A model generated the notes under the pieces. The model was not told the origin of the DNA and made no database searches. It saw only the letters and a program-made list of their open reading frames with translations. A DNA stretch of 64,000 bases, taken from positions 59,976,964 to 60,040,963 of the forward strand of contig OY720637.1 in the NCBI GenBank assembly GCA_963169105.1, written 5' to 3'. Each line of letters opens with the position of its first letter. Position 1 is the first letter of the stretch. The translations under genes were made by a program, and so were the position numbers. Below are positions 20,416 to 31,546 of this stretch, in pieces. Source of the stretch: Ceriagrion tenellum. Taxonomy: Eukaryota; Arthropoda; Insecta; Odonata; Coenagrionidae.

Positions 20416-20513
20416 GTCAATCATGACAAGCAACGCGGCGAATACCCGAAAGATGGAGAAATCATCGCATTCAAAACGTCGCGGGAAACTACGAGACAAC
20501 ACCATGTGAGAAT

Positions 20514-21298
20514 ATTATGAAATATATGGACTAATGATATTAACTATAACAACAAAATTATTGAATGTAGGTCACTCATGAATTTCTCTCATAGGCAACG
20601 TTTCACCAATTTTTTTACCATCATTTGGGCATTGAGATCAGCAGCATTGGAACCAACAAATTTAACGATAGCTTTTCTGTGTTTTTATGTTACTAATCGA
20701 AAATTGGTGATGATGCCGAGAAATATACGAGACCACAATTCAAGAACCTTGTTGTGATAAATATCATAAATGGTCGGGAAATTTATAGCTGATTACTAAT
20801 TAATAATAACCACTATGATTAAAAATTTGTATTTAAATATGGGAAAATTCTAATAATTATAATACAGAAACTTAGAAAATACATGCATGGAAACGATAAA
20901 AAATTACACTCCTTTAGAAAATGTAATAAGAGAACGATCTCAGCAGCAAGGAGTCTAAATTACACCAACAGTCATGTAATCAGCACAAGTAATGCCAAAA
21001 ATCTTCAGAGAAACTTTGAAAAAAATGAAACTGGGGAACAGAATTTAAATTAACTTACAAAAAGGCCTACAGGAGGAACATACGCTTCAGAGTACAGTTT
21101 TCTAGAGATACATAGCCTTTGCATAATGGCACATTTATTAATTTCACACACGCATCACTTAACACGCCAAAATTGTTTGCCCCCTTGGTGCCTTTATAAA
21201 AGTAAATGCAATATGCCGGTCGTGGTAAGCTCGCTCACTTGAATTGTATAATATTATGGGACTTCCGCGCTAACATTACGTTAAGTATATAATTAGCC
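20514..21298. other. AT-rich non-coding stretch
   Basis: Only short ORFs. Nothing recognised. Confidence 0.3.
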
Positions 21299-21301
21299 TT
21301 A

Positions 21302-21760
21302 TAGCCATCTGAACGTAACATATGTATTCCATAAAGTCATGGGACCCATAAGCTATGGCAACCATTCAATAAATGTTGCACAAACATTCAATAAATTCAT
21401 TGGTCTCATAACTTATGGCATGAAGTTATGAGTTCCGTAAGTAGACAAGATGGCGGATGCGCAATGAACCTCTTGGAGACTTAATTACTTGATAAAAGTG
21501 TTGTTTTCAGACAAGTGACCAGTTTTTTTACTCTTACTGACTAATTATAATGTGCATTATCAATTATTCATAGGCTAAACTTTCGTAACTTTTATCCGGC
21601 GGTTGAAGATTAGATCAAATATTCGAAGCTAGTAACTATTGGTAAATAAGTAAAGTAACTAATAGATGTGTTCCTGCAACCCGAATATATTTATGAGCTC
21701 TATAACTTAATGGATCTCATAACTATTGATTCCATTACTAAATTTTCTTGCAACCGACCA
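21302..21760 (+). mobile_element. TTA-flanked MITE (copy 1)
   Basis: Closely related to 28033-28494. TTA lies at 21299-21301 and 21761-21763. The right end, TTCTTGCAACCGACCA, is well preserved; the left end is degraded. Inner landmarks are AGACAAGATGGCGGATGCGC and GATCTCATAACTATTGATTC. Confidence 0.55.
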
Positions 21761-21763
21761 TTA

Positions 21764-21945
21764 GTGAAGAACATAATTGAAGGTAAAATGGAGGGAAAAG
21801 TTTCCAGAGAAAGACCCAGGAATAAGTTCATGGACCAAATAAAGAGAATAGCACATAGGAAGAGATACCAGGAGGTAAGGGAACTAGCATTGGACAGGGA
21901 AGGGTAGAGGGCTGCAGTCAACCAATCTCATGATTGAACGACCAA
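21764..21945 (+). pseudogene. RTE-like LINE C-terminal relic (copy 2)
   Basis: Encodes VKNIIEGKMEGKVSRERPRN, KFMDQIKRIAHRKRYQEVRE and LALDREG*RAAVNQSHD: the same tail as 580-720 and 31580-31760. It starts abruptly at the edge of the MITE. Confidence 0.65.
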
Positions 21946-22354
21946 TGAATAAATAACCAGCCTCATCCCATAGCTCGGTACGTTCCAGGAATTTATCTGA
22001 ACATCAATAACAAACCTCCTTGAAACGTGGTGCTGTCAATAAAGCACCCAAGAGCATATTACAGATGAAAATATCGATTTTTCTTAGAAACACAGAGGCT
22101 ACTGGAGGATATGGACCCGAAATCCCTCAGAAACTAAACCGGCACAATGTATTAGAATGGCAAGATGGTCTCACCATGGAGCCGTACAATTTTTCAGGTG
22201 TTATACAATTTGATTAGTTGATTTGGCTTTCATTTCATGCTACGATTGAATCATTTGAGGATTATCAAGAAAACCTATCTTTTACCGGTGGAATACCTGA
22301 ATAAGGAACTTACGCTTCGAAGAACTGTTATCTTAAGATACTTAGTTAAAATCT
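21946..22354. other. Non-coding stretch
   Basis: Nothing recognised. Confidence 0.3.
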
Positions 22355-23051
22355 AATGTATAATAATGTTTGTTTGTTCGTCTTGCATGCGTTCCTATAC
22401 CATTCATCAGATGAAACTTAGGTGAGTTGTTTTGCGCGCGCTCGCGGAGGTATCTGAATTATAAAATCCATTGTACAATGGGTGGAGCGCGAGTCGTTTC
22501 AACAAATGAGTGTTGGCACACAAGCTTCTCAAACAGTCGAGGAACGACCCGCAAGCAACAAAGACGATCGTATAAGAGTTGCTCAATCGCGTGCAGCAGA
22601 TTCGTATCGATGAGACACAATATCGCGTTCATCAGTATCATATCAGTGAGACATCATTTGTGCTAAACGGTACGTAATTTTTGTGTACCTAGAATAATAT
22701 TTGGTGCAGTGGTCTCATTGTTTCCTTGTTTTTATTTGTATTCTTGCATTCGATTTTCGTTCACGCTTCGCCTTTTCCTGAAATTGGATTTTTAAGCTCG
22801 AAAATCGTAAATTTTTGCTCTACTTCAACAATGGAATATTTTATTTACTTGGTAACCGTAGCAATAGGCATGGAATGGAAACTCATGCCATCATTTGTGC
22901 CTTGCGAAACCCTGCGTAGGTACAAGGAATTCATTGGACTACATAAAAAACATTGTCTTTCAATGATTTTGTACGTGTAAATGTGTCTGCTTTGTATATC
23001 TGTGCCTACTTTGAAAAAGAGGCATTGCAACGCAGTCCGGGCACAGCTAGT
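22355..23051 (+). mobile_element. Helitron-like element with CAGCTAGT 3' end
   Basis: It opens ATAATAATGTTTGTTTGTTC and closes GCAGTCCGGGCACAGCTAGT. Both ends resemble those of the element at 32217-33316, including an inner GTGCAGTGGTCTCATTGTTT block like GTGCAGTGGTTTCATTTTTT there. No helicase is present. The Helitron/Helentron assignment follows from the terminal CTAGT and the 5' TTTGTTTGT style. Confidence 0.4.
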
Positions 23052-23509
23052 ACTCTATAAATTAGTAAATCGAGGCGTAGTGCTGCCTTGTATTTTTCAA
23101 ATTTCGTGTTAATAATTCTTTGAGTGAAATGCTATGGGACAAAGCGTTAAACCGAAGCTTTTATCCCGTATTTGAAGCCATTAATTATCAATACTGACTT
23201 CAGCCTGTCATTACTTACCGGTTGGACTAGATATCCTGACTTTTTAACGAACTTTTGGAAGGGCATGGCTATCAACAGGCTTCACACATTTGACGTGTTA
23301 TTAATTAAATGCCTAATTTTGAAGTTGTTTATTAAGAAGTTTTGTAACCAAGGTAAACAGCTGAAGTTTCCCTTGACAACATTGCGACGTTTTTCACGGC
23401 ATGTGCTCCGAAGAACACCGGAAGTGCTTATTCAACGTTTAACTCAATAACGAGCGTGGATAAAAATCGCATCAACCCACTTGGACCCATCCAAATTCTT
23501 TAAATAATA
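23052..23509. other. Non-coding; unassigned 92-aa ORF
   Basis: The plus-strand ORF 23172-23450 has no recognisable motif. Confidence 0.25.
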
Positions 23510-26233
23510 TGTACCGGGGGACCGAGCTTTGCTCAGTAGACAATTGTATAATTTTCTTTTGAATAATATGGACATCTATATTATTTAATATAATTTTTTA
23601 TGTATTTCATCATAAATTTACAAAATCTCGTTAATATCGCCGACAAGAGATTTGCTCAAAAACAAAACAGTTGCAGAACGATTATTTAATTGTGAATGTT
23701 TGCTAACATATTGGTCGTGCCGAATCAGAGGTCTTCCACGGAGCATCTGAAGAAGCAAAATGAACGAATAAATGAATAAAGTGTGGCTGCGGAGCCAAGC
23801 AAAAGTAATCGAGGTCTGTGTCTATGCGCTTCTCGTGGGAAGTTGGGCTCTCATTTCTGAATAAAAAAGATTTTTTAGGTAATGGAACCTATGCCTATCG
23901 AAATATCGTACCGCAAAACCGTACAATGCCAACGTTCGGGTCGATCGGATATCCAGTTTTGATAAAGTAATTACATAGCGCATGCGTACATACAAATACA
24001 GCTCAATTTACAGTGTACAAGATTTACCTCCACGTCAGTATGACACCATTCTACATATGCTTGCTACCATGCGAGCCGCCGCATGGGGGAAAGGTAGGGG
24101 TTGTTAGGACGCCAGTCGTGCTAAACGCTGGTTTCATTGTCAGAGTTGTTTCCATAACAACCCGTGGTCATTATTTTCTCACTGTAATAATGGTTTCGTT
24201 TTCATAACACTTACCGGAAACGTTCATCGCCATTGAATCTCTACGTGATTTGTAAGCCAACCGAGCGATTTTACAATAATTAAACTTGGCCCAATGGATT
24301 CCTCATATCACAAAGATATACACTCTCAGGAGAGTAGGTTCGGTAGTTATCGAGGAAACGTTTAAATACTCATACGCCCAATTCAAGAGATCATATGAAA
24401 AGATGTGATCCGATTCATCGATATTTCATTTTCTTCGTAACTATTAATGGTAAGACAATAAACAAAAACTTCCTCAATTTAGTTACCATTGGAGATAAGA
24501 TCTTCTGGAATTTCTGTCTCTTCTAACGCATTAGGCGACAAATCTCCATTCCCAAGTCTCATCAAACAATCTGCAAAATCTCCTTCTTGACCAACTCGCG
24601 TATTTTCCGACAGTGAAAATAAATTAATGTTGTTCCATTTTGCACTTTTTCAATTGATAGGCTTAAAAGTTCACTTCGGTTGGCTCTAGCTAACGAAAAT
24701 AAAGCCCCACGACGAGATATGCCTTCCACAAAAAGTATCCTCGGATTTTAAAATCAGAAAATACTCGGCCCATGACAATCCTTCCGCCTGTGAGTCTTTC
24801 CGGGCAAGGCATAGAAGTCCAAGATTGTCAACAGCATTTTTCCCAAAATTGTTGAAAATCCAGGAAATAGGTTAAAAAGCAAAAAAAGATATAGCTACTA
24901 TTTTTCACGTGGGGGGTAAGACATCTTTCGTCCTTTATTAATCATGTTCGAACGAAAAAAAATAATCACTGTAGAGTCTTGAACACACGTCATTGGATCC
25001 ACATTTGATAGCCGCAAGCGTCTTTACGCCCGCGTCCACGACGCACTAAAAAACTTATAAGGTTGTCACGTAAATTATTGGACCGTTACGATATAGTGTA
25101 ATGGAAATTTTCTCACGAACCCGGGACTAAGGGGCAGAACTATAAGGAAAAAGGAAGTGTAAGGAAAAGTCGATTGCAAGAATTAAATACTTCATTCTTT
25201 CTACCATCTGATAGTGAAAATTCAAACCCTTCATCTTGATTGCAAGTGATTTCAAATGCCAAAGAAAACCCTCTGCATTCATTCCGAGTAAATTAGGGGT
25301 CCATTTTTAGGGCCTATATGCTCGTTTAATATTATGAGACACTACACGGTTATATGCGTAATAGTTTGATTTAGGCGATTCGTTGAAAAAAAACAATTAT
25401 TATGTACAGGTAAGAATGAGGTAAGACCTTATAAAAGTGTTATATTCAAGTCAATGCAATTCTTACTTGATGAAGAACTGAGGAGAAAAACCTCCACGTT
25501 AGTAAGATTGTTTCGTGCAATGCAATGGTATCATTATTAGTGTTGTTTACATAACAGTCCGTTGCCATAATAGTCTCGTTGTGATAATTGCCCCGTTTTA
25601 GCGTTAATACCTTATATATTCTTCGCTAATGAACCCCTACGTAATAGGTAATTTCTAAGCTAACTTTTACGATAGTAAAACTTAGTCCAATAGATTCCTC
25701 GTACCCTTATACCCCGGAGTACCCACTCTTAACTTCCGTACTTTTGGCTCGTGTATTAGATGAGGCGTAAAACGACCGGGACCGGGATTTTCCGTTTAAA
25801 GCCATTGTTCAGGCTGCCAATGAACTATGCTATTGTTGAAATCGGAGAAATATTTGCAATATTTTTGTTGAAAATGTAATTTTTAAACGAAAACGAGGAG
25901 TATAGGAAAACCGATTGCAAAATTAAATACCTCATTCTCTTTACCATCCGATAGTGAAAATTTAAACAATTTATCTTGATTGCAAGTAATTTAAAAAAGC
26001 AAAAAAAGAAACCTATGCATAGATCCCGAGTAAAATTGGGGCCCATTTTGGGGGTCTTGGAGCCTTTTGCTATTTTTTTACATGGAAGAGACGTAGCGCA
26101 TTGGATTCCGCGCATCAAAAAACCTCTGTGTACAAAATTTAACAAGAATCGTTGGAACCGTTTCGAAGGTGGAAAAAGCGAACATGTAAACATGCAAAAA
26201 AAGATCGGTCGTTTAATATAATAGGATAATGAA
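23510..26233 (-). mobile_element. Helitron-like element, longer relative of 3766-5216
   Basis: The minus-strand 5' end ATCCTATTATATTAAACGAC (26233 down) and the 3' hairpin with GAGCAAAGCTCGGTCCCCCG (near 23515) match the ends of the 3.8-5.2 kb element. The interior is itself repetitive: 24135-24330 resembles 25545-25735, and 25141-25320 resembles 25890-26060. A CR1-like tail fragment is embedded at 24050-24125. A 122-aa minus-strand ORF (25825-26193) is unrecognised. Confidence 0.35.
24050..24125 (-). repeat. CR1-like LINE 3' tail fragment
   Basis: The reverse complement contains GACTGGCGTCCTAACAACCC and CCCCCATGCGGCGGCTCGCA, the tail seen at 12150-12215. Confidence 0.5.
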
Positions 26234-27002
26234 GTTTATTCCACAGAATTGTTTAAAGTTTACAGTGACATTTATCCGAAATATAGGGAATATAGGTACC
26301 ACTTTGGAGAAGCTCCGTTTTGGGGTTTACGACTCGTTCTTAATTAACAAAATTAATTTGAATGTGTTACAACACAAGTAAAAATGACATTTTATTTGTG
26401 CTGGAATAGTTTCAAAACTGCTAGTGAACGAAGAAGCATAGAGAATTAGGTTTATTAAAAATATTCATATCAATAATAAAAAAAACATACCAAGCAAAGA
26501 TAATTAACACTGCTGTGGGCTATACTATTTCACACAGTTAAAATAAAGTTGACAGATTATTATTAGCAAATTTCCATCGTCTTACACATCTACAATATTT
26601 ATTAAATTCAGGTAATGCATTACATAATTCGGGCTCTAGGAATAAGGGACTGCTTAAAAATTTCTGTTTTAGGTCTAGTTATGGTTACATTGTGATAACT
26701 ACGCCGCTATCAGAACTTTCGGTGTTTTCCTTTCACCGCCACAATTGTAAAAATCCTAAATTCTGAATCCTTAGGTATTTTGGACTTTGTGCATTTTCGT
26801 CCAAACGCTCCCCAAGAAATAAAATTGTTGTATACATCTGTTACAAACTTGTACCCTTAAAATCTGCACTCTGGGACTCATAATTTAATGTCAGTAGTTG
26901 ATTCATTTTCGTCTTTACCTGAAAGTTGATTCTGGTGCCCCCAGAGTAGTTTTTTATTACAGATTTAAGAGGGCTCGATTTTTTGAAAGTATAGCCCCAG
27001 TA
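26234..27002. other. AT-rich non-coding stretch
   Basis: Nothing recognised. Confidence 0.3.
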
Positions 27003-27280
27003 AATGCATGTTTTGGTGAATGTCAGAGAATCTCCTCCCAGTTTTCTACACTTTCAGGGGCCTAGCTTTTCGCCTCAGCGCACGATCCACCACTCTTCAC
27101 CCCTTCCATGAAACCTATTCTCTTTCTTCCCCTTCCCCGCTTGCCCAGCATACTTCCCTATATCACACTCTTCAGCAACCCCTCGCGCCTTATCACATCC
27201 TCCAGCCACCTACTCCGCCGATACCGAATTTCATTCAGAAGTTTCCTCTCCTCGCCCGCCATATCAAGCGCTTCCTGTGG
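27003..27280 (-). pseudogene. LINE family L-A, 3' end (copy 4)
   Basis: The minus strand encodes a degraded AGEERKLLNEIRYRRSRWLE, then EGLLKSVI, and ends in GGGAGGAGATTCTCTGACAT. Same family as 15238-15850. Confidence 0.6.
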
Positions 27281-27724
27281 GCCAAATTCTTCAAAGAGAA
27301 TTGTCGAGTAATTTTCATTTTCAGATCACATTGTTTCTCTGATCGGTAACTGTTTTCAGTTCTCTATGTACACCTGACCCGACGAGGAATATATTCAGAC
27401 TTTGCTCATGGTTCTCACTTGTGCGGGAAAATGAGGGACTCCAGCAATCCTAAAATGCTGCATGTTTGTAAATGAAAAAAAGGACTTCAAACACTGAGAC
27501 CTCGATTTATTGGTATATTTGTGAAGCTGATAAGTTTAAATAGCCTCTTTTATTATCTGAACACTGGTACACGATATTTTTTTACAACATCACTTCTTTA
27601 AAAAAAAACAAGTCTTTAAACTTGTCATAAAAATTCTCACGATATTAGTATATTGGAAAAAATCTGCCAAACCCAAAAATATTTTATTTGAGTGGAATTT
27701 TCCAGCTTCCAGGATTGGATTGGA
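27281..27724. other. Non-coding stretch
   Basis: Nothing recognised. Confidence 0.3.
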
Positions 27725-28005
27725 TTTTGGGGATGGCGACCGACTGCTAAGGTCATTTGCGCCATGGGGGAAAGCAAGGGTAGGTAAAAACCCGGCGTCG
27801 GAATTAGCCTGCTCTTAGCGAAAGGCGCCAAGGGGACCACGGTTAACGTCTCATCCGACAGACGGAGTACTGTACTTTAAGTGCCCTCCACAAGACACTC
27901 AAGTAGGGATCGGGTTTCCTCTGAAAAACATCCTCCTCTGCGGGGGTTTGAACCCTCGCCGTACGTTTAGTTGACCAGTACTCCATTCACCACATCAACC
28001 CGATC
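27725..28005 (-). repeat. tRNA-derived SINE
   Basis: The minus strand opens CGGGTTGATGTGGTGAATGG and AGTACTGGTCAACTAAACG, with a clear B box in GAGGGTTCAAACCCCCGC: a tRNA-like promoter head. The body runs to CGCAAATGACCTTAGCAGTC and GGTCGCCATCCCC. It is unlike the SINE pair at 14.1-14.4 kb. Confidence 0.45.
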
Positions 28006-28032
28006 TTCTCCCGCTTCCATTACCTCTACTAA

Positions 28033-28494
28033 TGGCCAGTTGCAGGAACGTAACATATTTATTCCATAAAGTTATGGGACCCATAAGCCATGGCAACCAT
28101 TCAATAAGTGTTGCAGAAACATTCAATAAATTCATTGGTCTCATAACTTATAGCACGGAGTTATGAGTTCCATAAGTAGCCAAGATGGCGGATGCGCAAT
28201 GAACCGCTTGGAGACTTAATTACTTGATAAAAGAGTTGTTTTGAGACAAGTGGCCAGTTTTTTTACTCTTACTGACTAATTATAATGTGCATTATTAATT
28301 ATTCATAGGCTAAACTTTCGTAAATTTTATCCTGCGGTGGAAGTTTGGTCATATATTCGAAGCTACTAACTATTGGTAAATAAGTTAAGTAACTAATAGA
28401 TGTGTTCATGCAACCCGAATATATTTATGAGTTCTATAACTTTATGGATCTCATAACTATTGATTCCATAACTAAATTTTCTTGCAACCGGCCA
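28033..28494 (+). mobile_element. TAA-flanked MITE, Harbinger-like (copy 2)
   Basis: Intact ends TGGCCAGTTGCAGGAA and TTCTTGCAACCGGCCA form terminal inverted repeats, and TAA flanks both sides (28030-28032 and 28495-28497). A TWA target plus GGCC-type termini suggests PIF/Harbinger. Length 462 bp, no ORF. Confidence 0.65.
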
Positions 28495-31327
28495 TAATTC
28501 ATTATTGTAATAACAGTTATACGTATGGCTTCACATTCCAAATGCAATGAGAATTGAAACAAATGACGATCGCAATGTTAAGAACTGATTAATTTTGAGT
28601 GTGTATGTGTTTTTTTTCTATTTTTTTTTTAAACTTCCGCGTGCCCTTTCCCGTGGTGGGAGTCGCATCACCATTATATAGCGTGTCTCTGCCACCGAAT
28701 TTTCGGTCCGTCTGTGGACTTTTTAATGGTCCCCGTCTGAGTCTTGTATGACATCAACTCAAAGTCAAAAGTCCTTGGCACGGGAGAGTTTTGTCTTATC
28801 ATGCTTCCGTGAGGTTACCCGTCTTTGTTGGGAGAAAACTCGGAGGGGGAGATGAGCGCAGTCGGGAAAAATGTTTATTCAAGAAGGATCAAGAGATTAT
28901 TTTTGTTTGGGAATTAGCAGCGGCGTATATTATTCTGCTCTCTCATCATTAAGGGGTTATCTGCCGACCAAGGTAATTTTGTATTGAGGCGAGTAAATAT
29001 CCTCAAGGATTTTTGCACCGGCAGGGTCTAATCTACCCATAATATTTCTTCTTTTCAGTGTACGCCTTATACCCATCCTCATTCCTTCCATAAACTCTTT
29101 ACCTTCTCTTCCTTCTAGACATGGGCAAACCCGTTCATTTTTTTTTTGGAAACTCGTTCACTCTGGCCCGGTTCTTATTGGGACTCGTTCTTTTTCACTG
29201 GTTCACTGTTCCTTTTTTTTTTGGTGGCCATGTATTGTTATTTTTAACATGTTCTTGGCGTTTAAAGAGTGTAAAAAGAAACTAAAAACTCTTAGTATAC
29301 CGTAATGACCAGGTTTAAGAATGTTGGTCGAAATAAAAGATAGTTTTGTTAAGGTATTGAAAAACATTGTAAGATCATTATTGATAGGATAATACCCATT
29401 ATGGTGAGTTAAAAGTGATTACTTCTGCTACATCTCTCGAATTAAGACTCGTCTTAACATCCATGTTCAATGGATTTTTTTTCCAAAATTCAGGGAAACC
29501 TCCCAACAATGTTGGATTAAAAGGAGATGCAAGTTAAACTTTCAGGCCTAACTTTGTGTAATGTGATGCATAAAATGAAGTACCTCGATAAAGATATCAT
29601 TTGTCGAAACTATGGTCGGCAAAAATAAAATACTGGAAAATGTAGAAAGTGGGATTTTATACCATATGAGATTTTTTGCTCGCACTCTCCGCAGTTTATT
29701 TGAAATGTGTGCCTTCGAAAAACGCGTTTCAACTGTTGAAATTACTCTTGGAAACGGCGTACATTGAAATGAAGAAATAAACCGTTACAAGGAGATTTAA
29801 AGAAGTTTTTATTACGTCTTGACCCGGACTTGGACGCAAAACGTCATTTTCAGGTCTTAGAGAGGTTGTTAGTTTTAACACTATGCTCAATATGAATCAA
29901 TTCCATTAAGTTACTCCCCTAACTAAAATTATTAGATGTGAATCGTTGCAAAGCATAATGATCATTGTTGTAGATGGAGAGGGCGCTTGCTCTGCTGGCC
30001 AATGCAAGAAGCTGAAGCCAGTCCGCCATCTTCGTTGACTCTCAATTTCCTATAGCGCATGCGTAATAACGCATTTATTTTGCAAATCTACTGTGTTTTC
30101 CATCGATAACTTGTTAGAAATCAGCATCCACTTACTTCTTGAATATGAATTCTCCTTGGATATTTTGTTTATTCATTTAAAATAAAAAATATAAATAGAT
30201 AAAAATATTACAAATATTAAAAAAAATTAATAATATTTTTCGCGGAGGCAAATGATATGATCCGTATGATGATTGAAACGTTATTTTGTGGAAGTATTCT
30301 TTATCCATGATAGTGAGACCCACGCCTGTGAACCTTCCTATACCCGCCTTGTTATAACTTGTCCTTCCTATACCCAAAAAATCCGATTGTATTTTCTAAG
30401 TTCGTGTCCAACCCTTAGATCCAAGTTCGTCAGTGAGACTGAAAGAACTCGGCAGTAATTCCCACGCGATATTTGGTAAAAATCGACCATGGTTTCGATA
30501 CTTTTTGTCATTTATCACTGGTCGTTCAATCCTGGGATTAGTGCTGGAAACGGAGGGCGTCCTCCGGTGATTGACTCGGTAGTAGCGATTACAGCACTCC
30601 TCCGGTTGTCTCCGGTACTATCGCGGTTGCTAGCGGAGGTTACGGAGGACACCGGGGCTTTCAGTAGTTGTAGGCTTTGAAAGACCTCTGAATTGTCTGC
30701 AATGCGATTTTTTCGTGTAATGCCGTTTAATTGCAATGTTTATTAATCATAGATGCTTATTTAGTCTGTAATTATCAATCTGCTCAACCAAATATAACTC
30801 AAATCTCTTCAGGCTCTTTCGACGTTTGACTCAAGTGAACTATTCATTCAGTACTTTTCGCAGCATGAGGCTACTAATAATAATTAATAATGTTTAGTGA
30901 AATACATACTTTCAGAAATCATGATTTTTACGTAGGTATAATGACAAACACGATAGAAGAACGAGGGAGACCACATTAAATGAAAGAACAAAGCTTCATC
31001 ACTTGTATAGATTATTGAACGCCTTAGCTCGCCTGATAATAGTTGCCTAGACTGAACCAATTACAATTTTACAACACACGGAGGAAGTAGTGATGTTATA
31101 CCTCACAACTAGTAATCGGATGCTTGTAATTGAGAAAGAGAAAATTATTCTCCACGGAAATTTCTCATTCCCCCCATCTTATCTCATTGAAACATGAAAT
31201 CCTACCAGGGCTCGAACCTAGGCATAAATGTTTTGGTTTTTTTTCTGATTCTTCGAACATTTAAGAACTTTCCATTAAAGTTTCATTCCTGTAGCTTGAT
31301 AAAAAAAATGCTCGAAAACCATCCTAC
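28495..31327. other. Long stretch without genes
   Basis: AT-rich, with a mixed-GC patch at 28630-28870. 29040-29110 (minus) may be a tiny LINE tail, EGREGKEFMEGMRMGIRRTL. A CGGAGG-rich patch at 30540-30660 is unexplained. No exon is supportable. Confidence 0.3.
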
Positions 31328-31528
31328 TTGGAAACCACTGAAACATTGCGTGACGTAGCGTTTCGGTAATCGGTAAAAATTTGGTAAATTGGTAAATTGA
31401 ATAAATAAAATATAAATAAAATAAAAAAATATATATAAAAAAATGAATAAAAAATTAAAAATTTAAAAAAATTGGTTAAAAAAATCGGTAAAAATTCGGA
31501 GCAATCGGAGGTACCGATTGGTTTCCAA
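31328..31528. repeat. AT-rich MITE-like element
   Basis: TTGGAAACCA at the left and GGTTTCCAA at the right are inverted. The interior is low-complexity ATAAAATAAA. Terminal repeats are only about 10 bp, so this is tentative. Confidence 0.3.
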
Positions 31529-31546
31529 AAAACAACTGCTCCGCTC

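Larger units (their letters stand above)
17176..20472. repeat. Giant palindrome: 1,436-bp arms, 425-bp spacer
   Basis: 17176-18611 and 19037-20472 pair at a constant coordinate sum of 37648. All translated products compared between the arms are identical, so there are no net indels and no visible divergence. The spacer 18612-19036 is unique and belongs to the longer minus-strand copy. Confidence 0.9.
17180..20499. mobile_element. Penelope-like element: inverted double copy in one insertion
   Basis: One 14-bp target duplication, CACCATGTGAGAAT, lies at 17166-17179 and 20500-20513. Between them, a minus-strand copy (from about 19036 down) and a plus-strand copy (from 19037 up) meet head to head at their 5'-truncated ends. 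Both encode reverse transcriptase plus GIY-YIG endonuclease, the hallmark of Penelope-like retroelements. Partial copies in direct or inverse orientation are a known feature of this class. The right end carries 27 bp (20473-20499) absent from the left end. Confidence 0.85.

Noticed and set aside
17176..20472. Palindrome as a pure assembly artefact
   Set aside because: Not excluded, but a shared 14-bp TSD outside both arms and 27 bp unique to the right end are expected for a real insertion and not for a fold-back read.
25456..25500. TTGATGA..GAGGAGAAAAACC as another hammerhead-like core
   Set aside because: No stem III partner and a poor stem II; similarity is limited to short strings.
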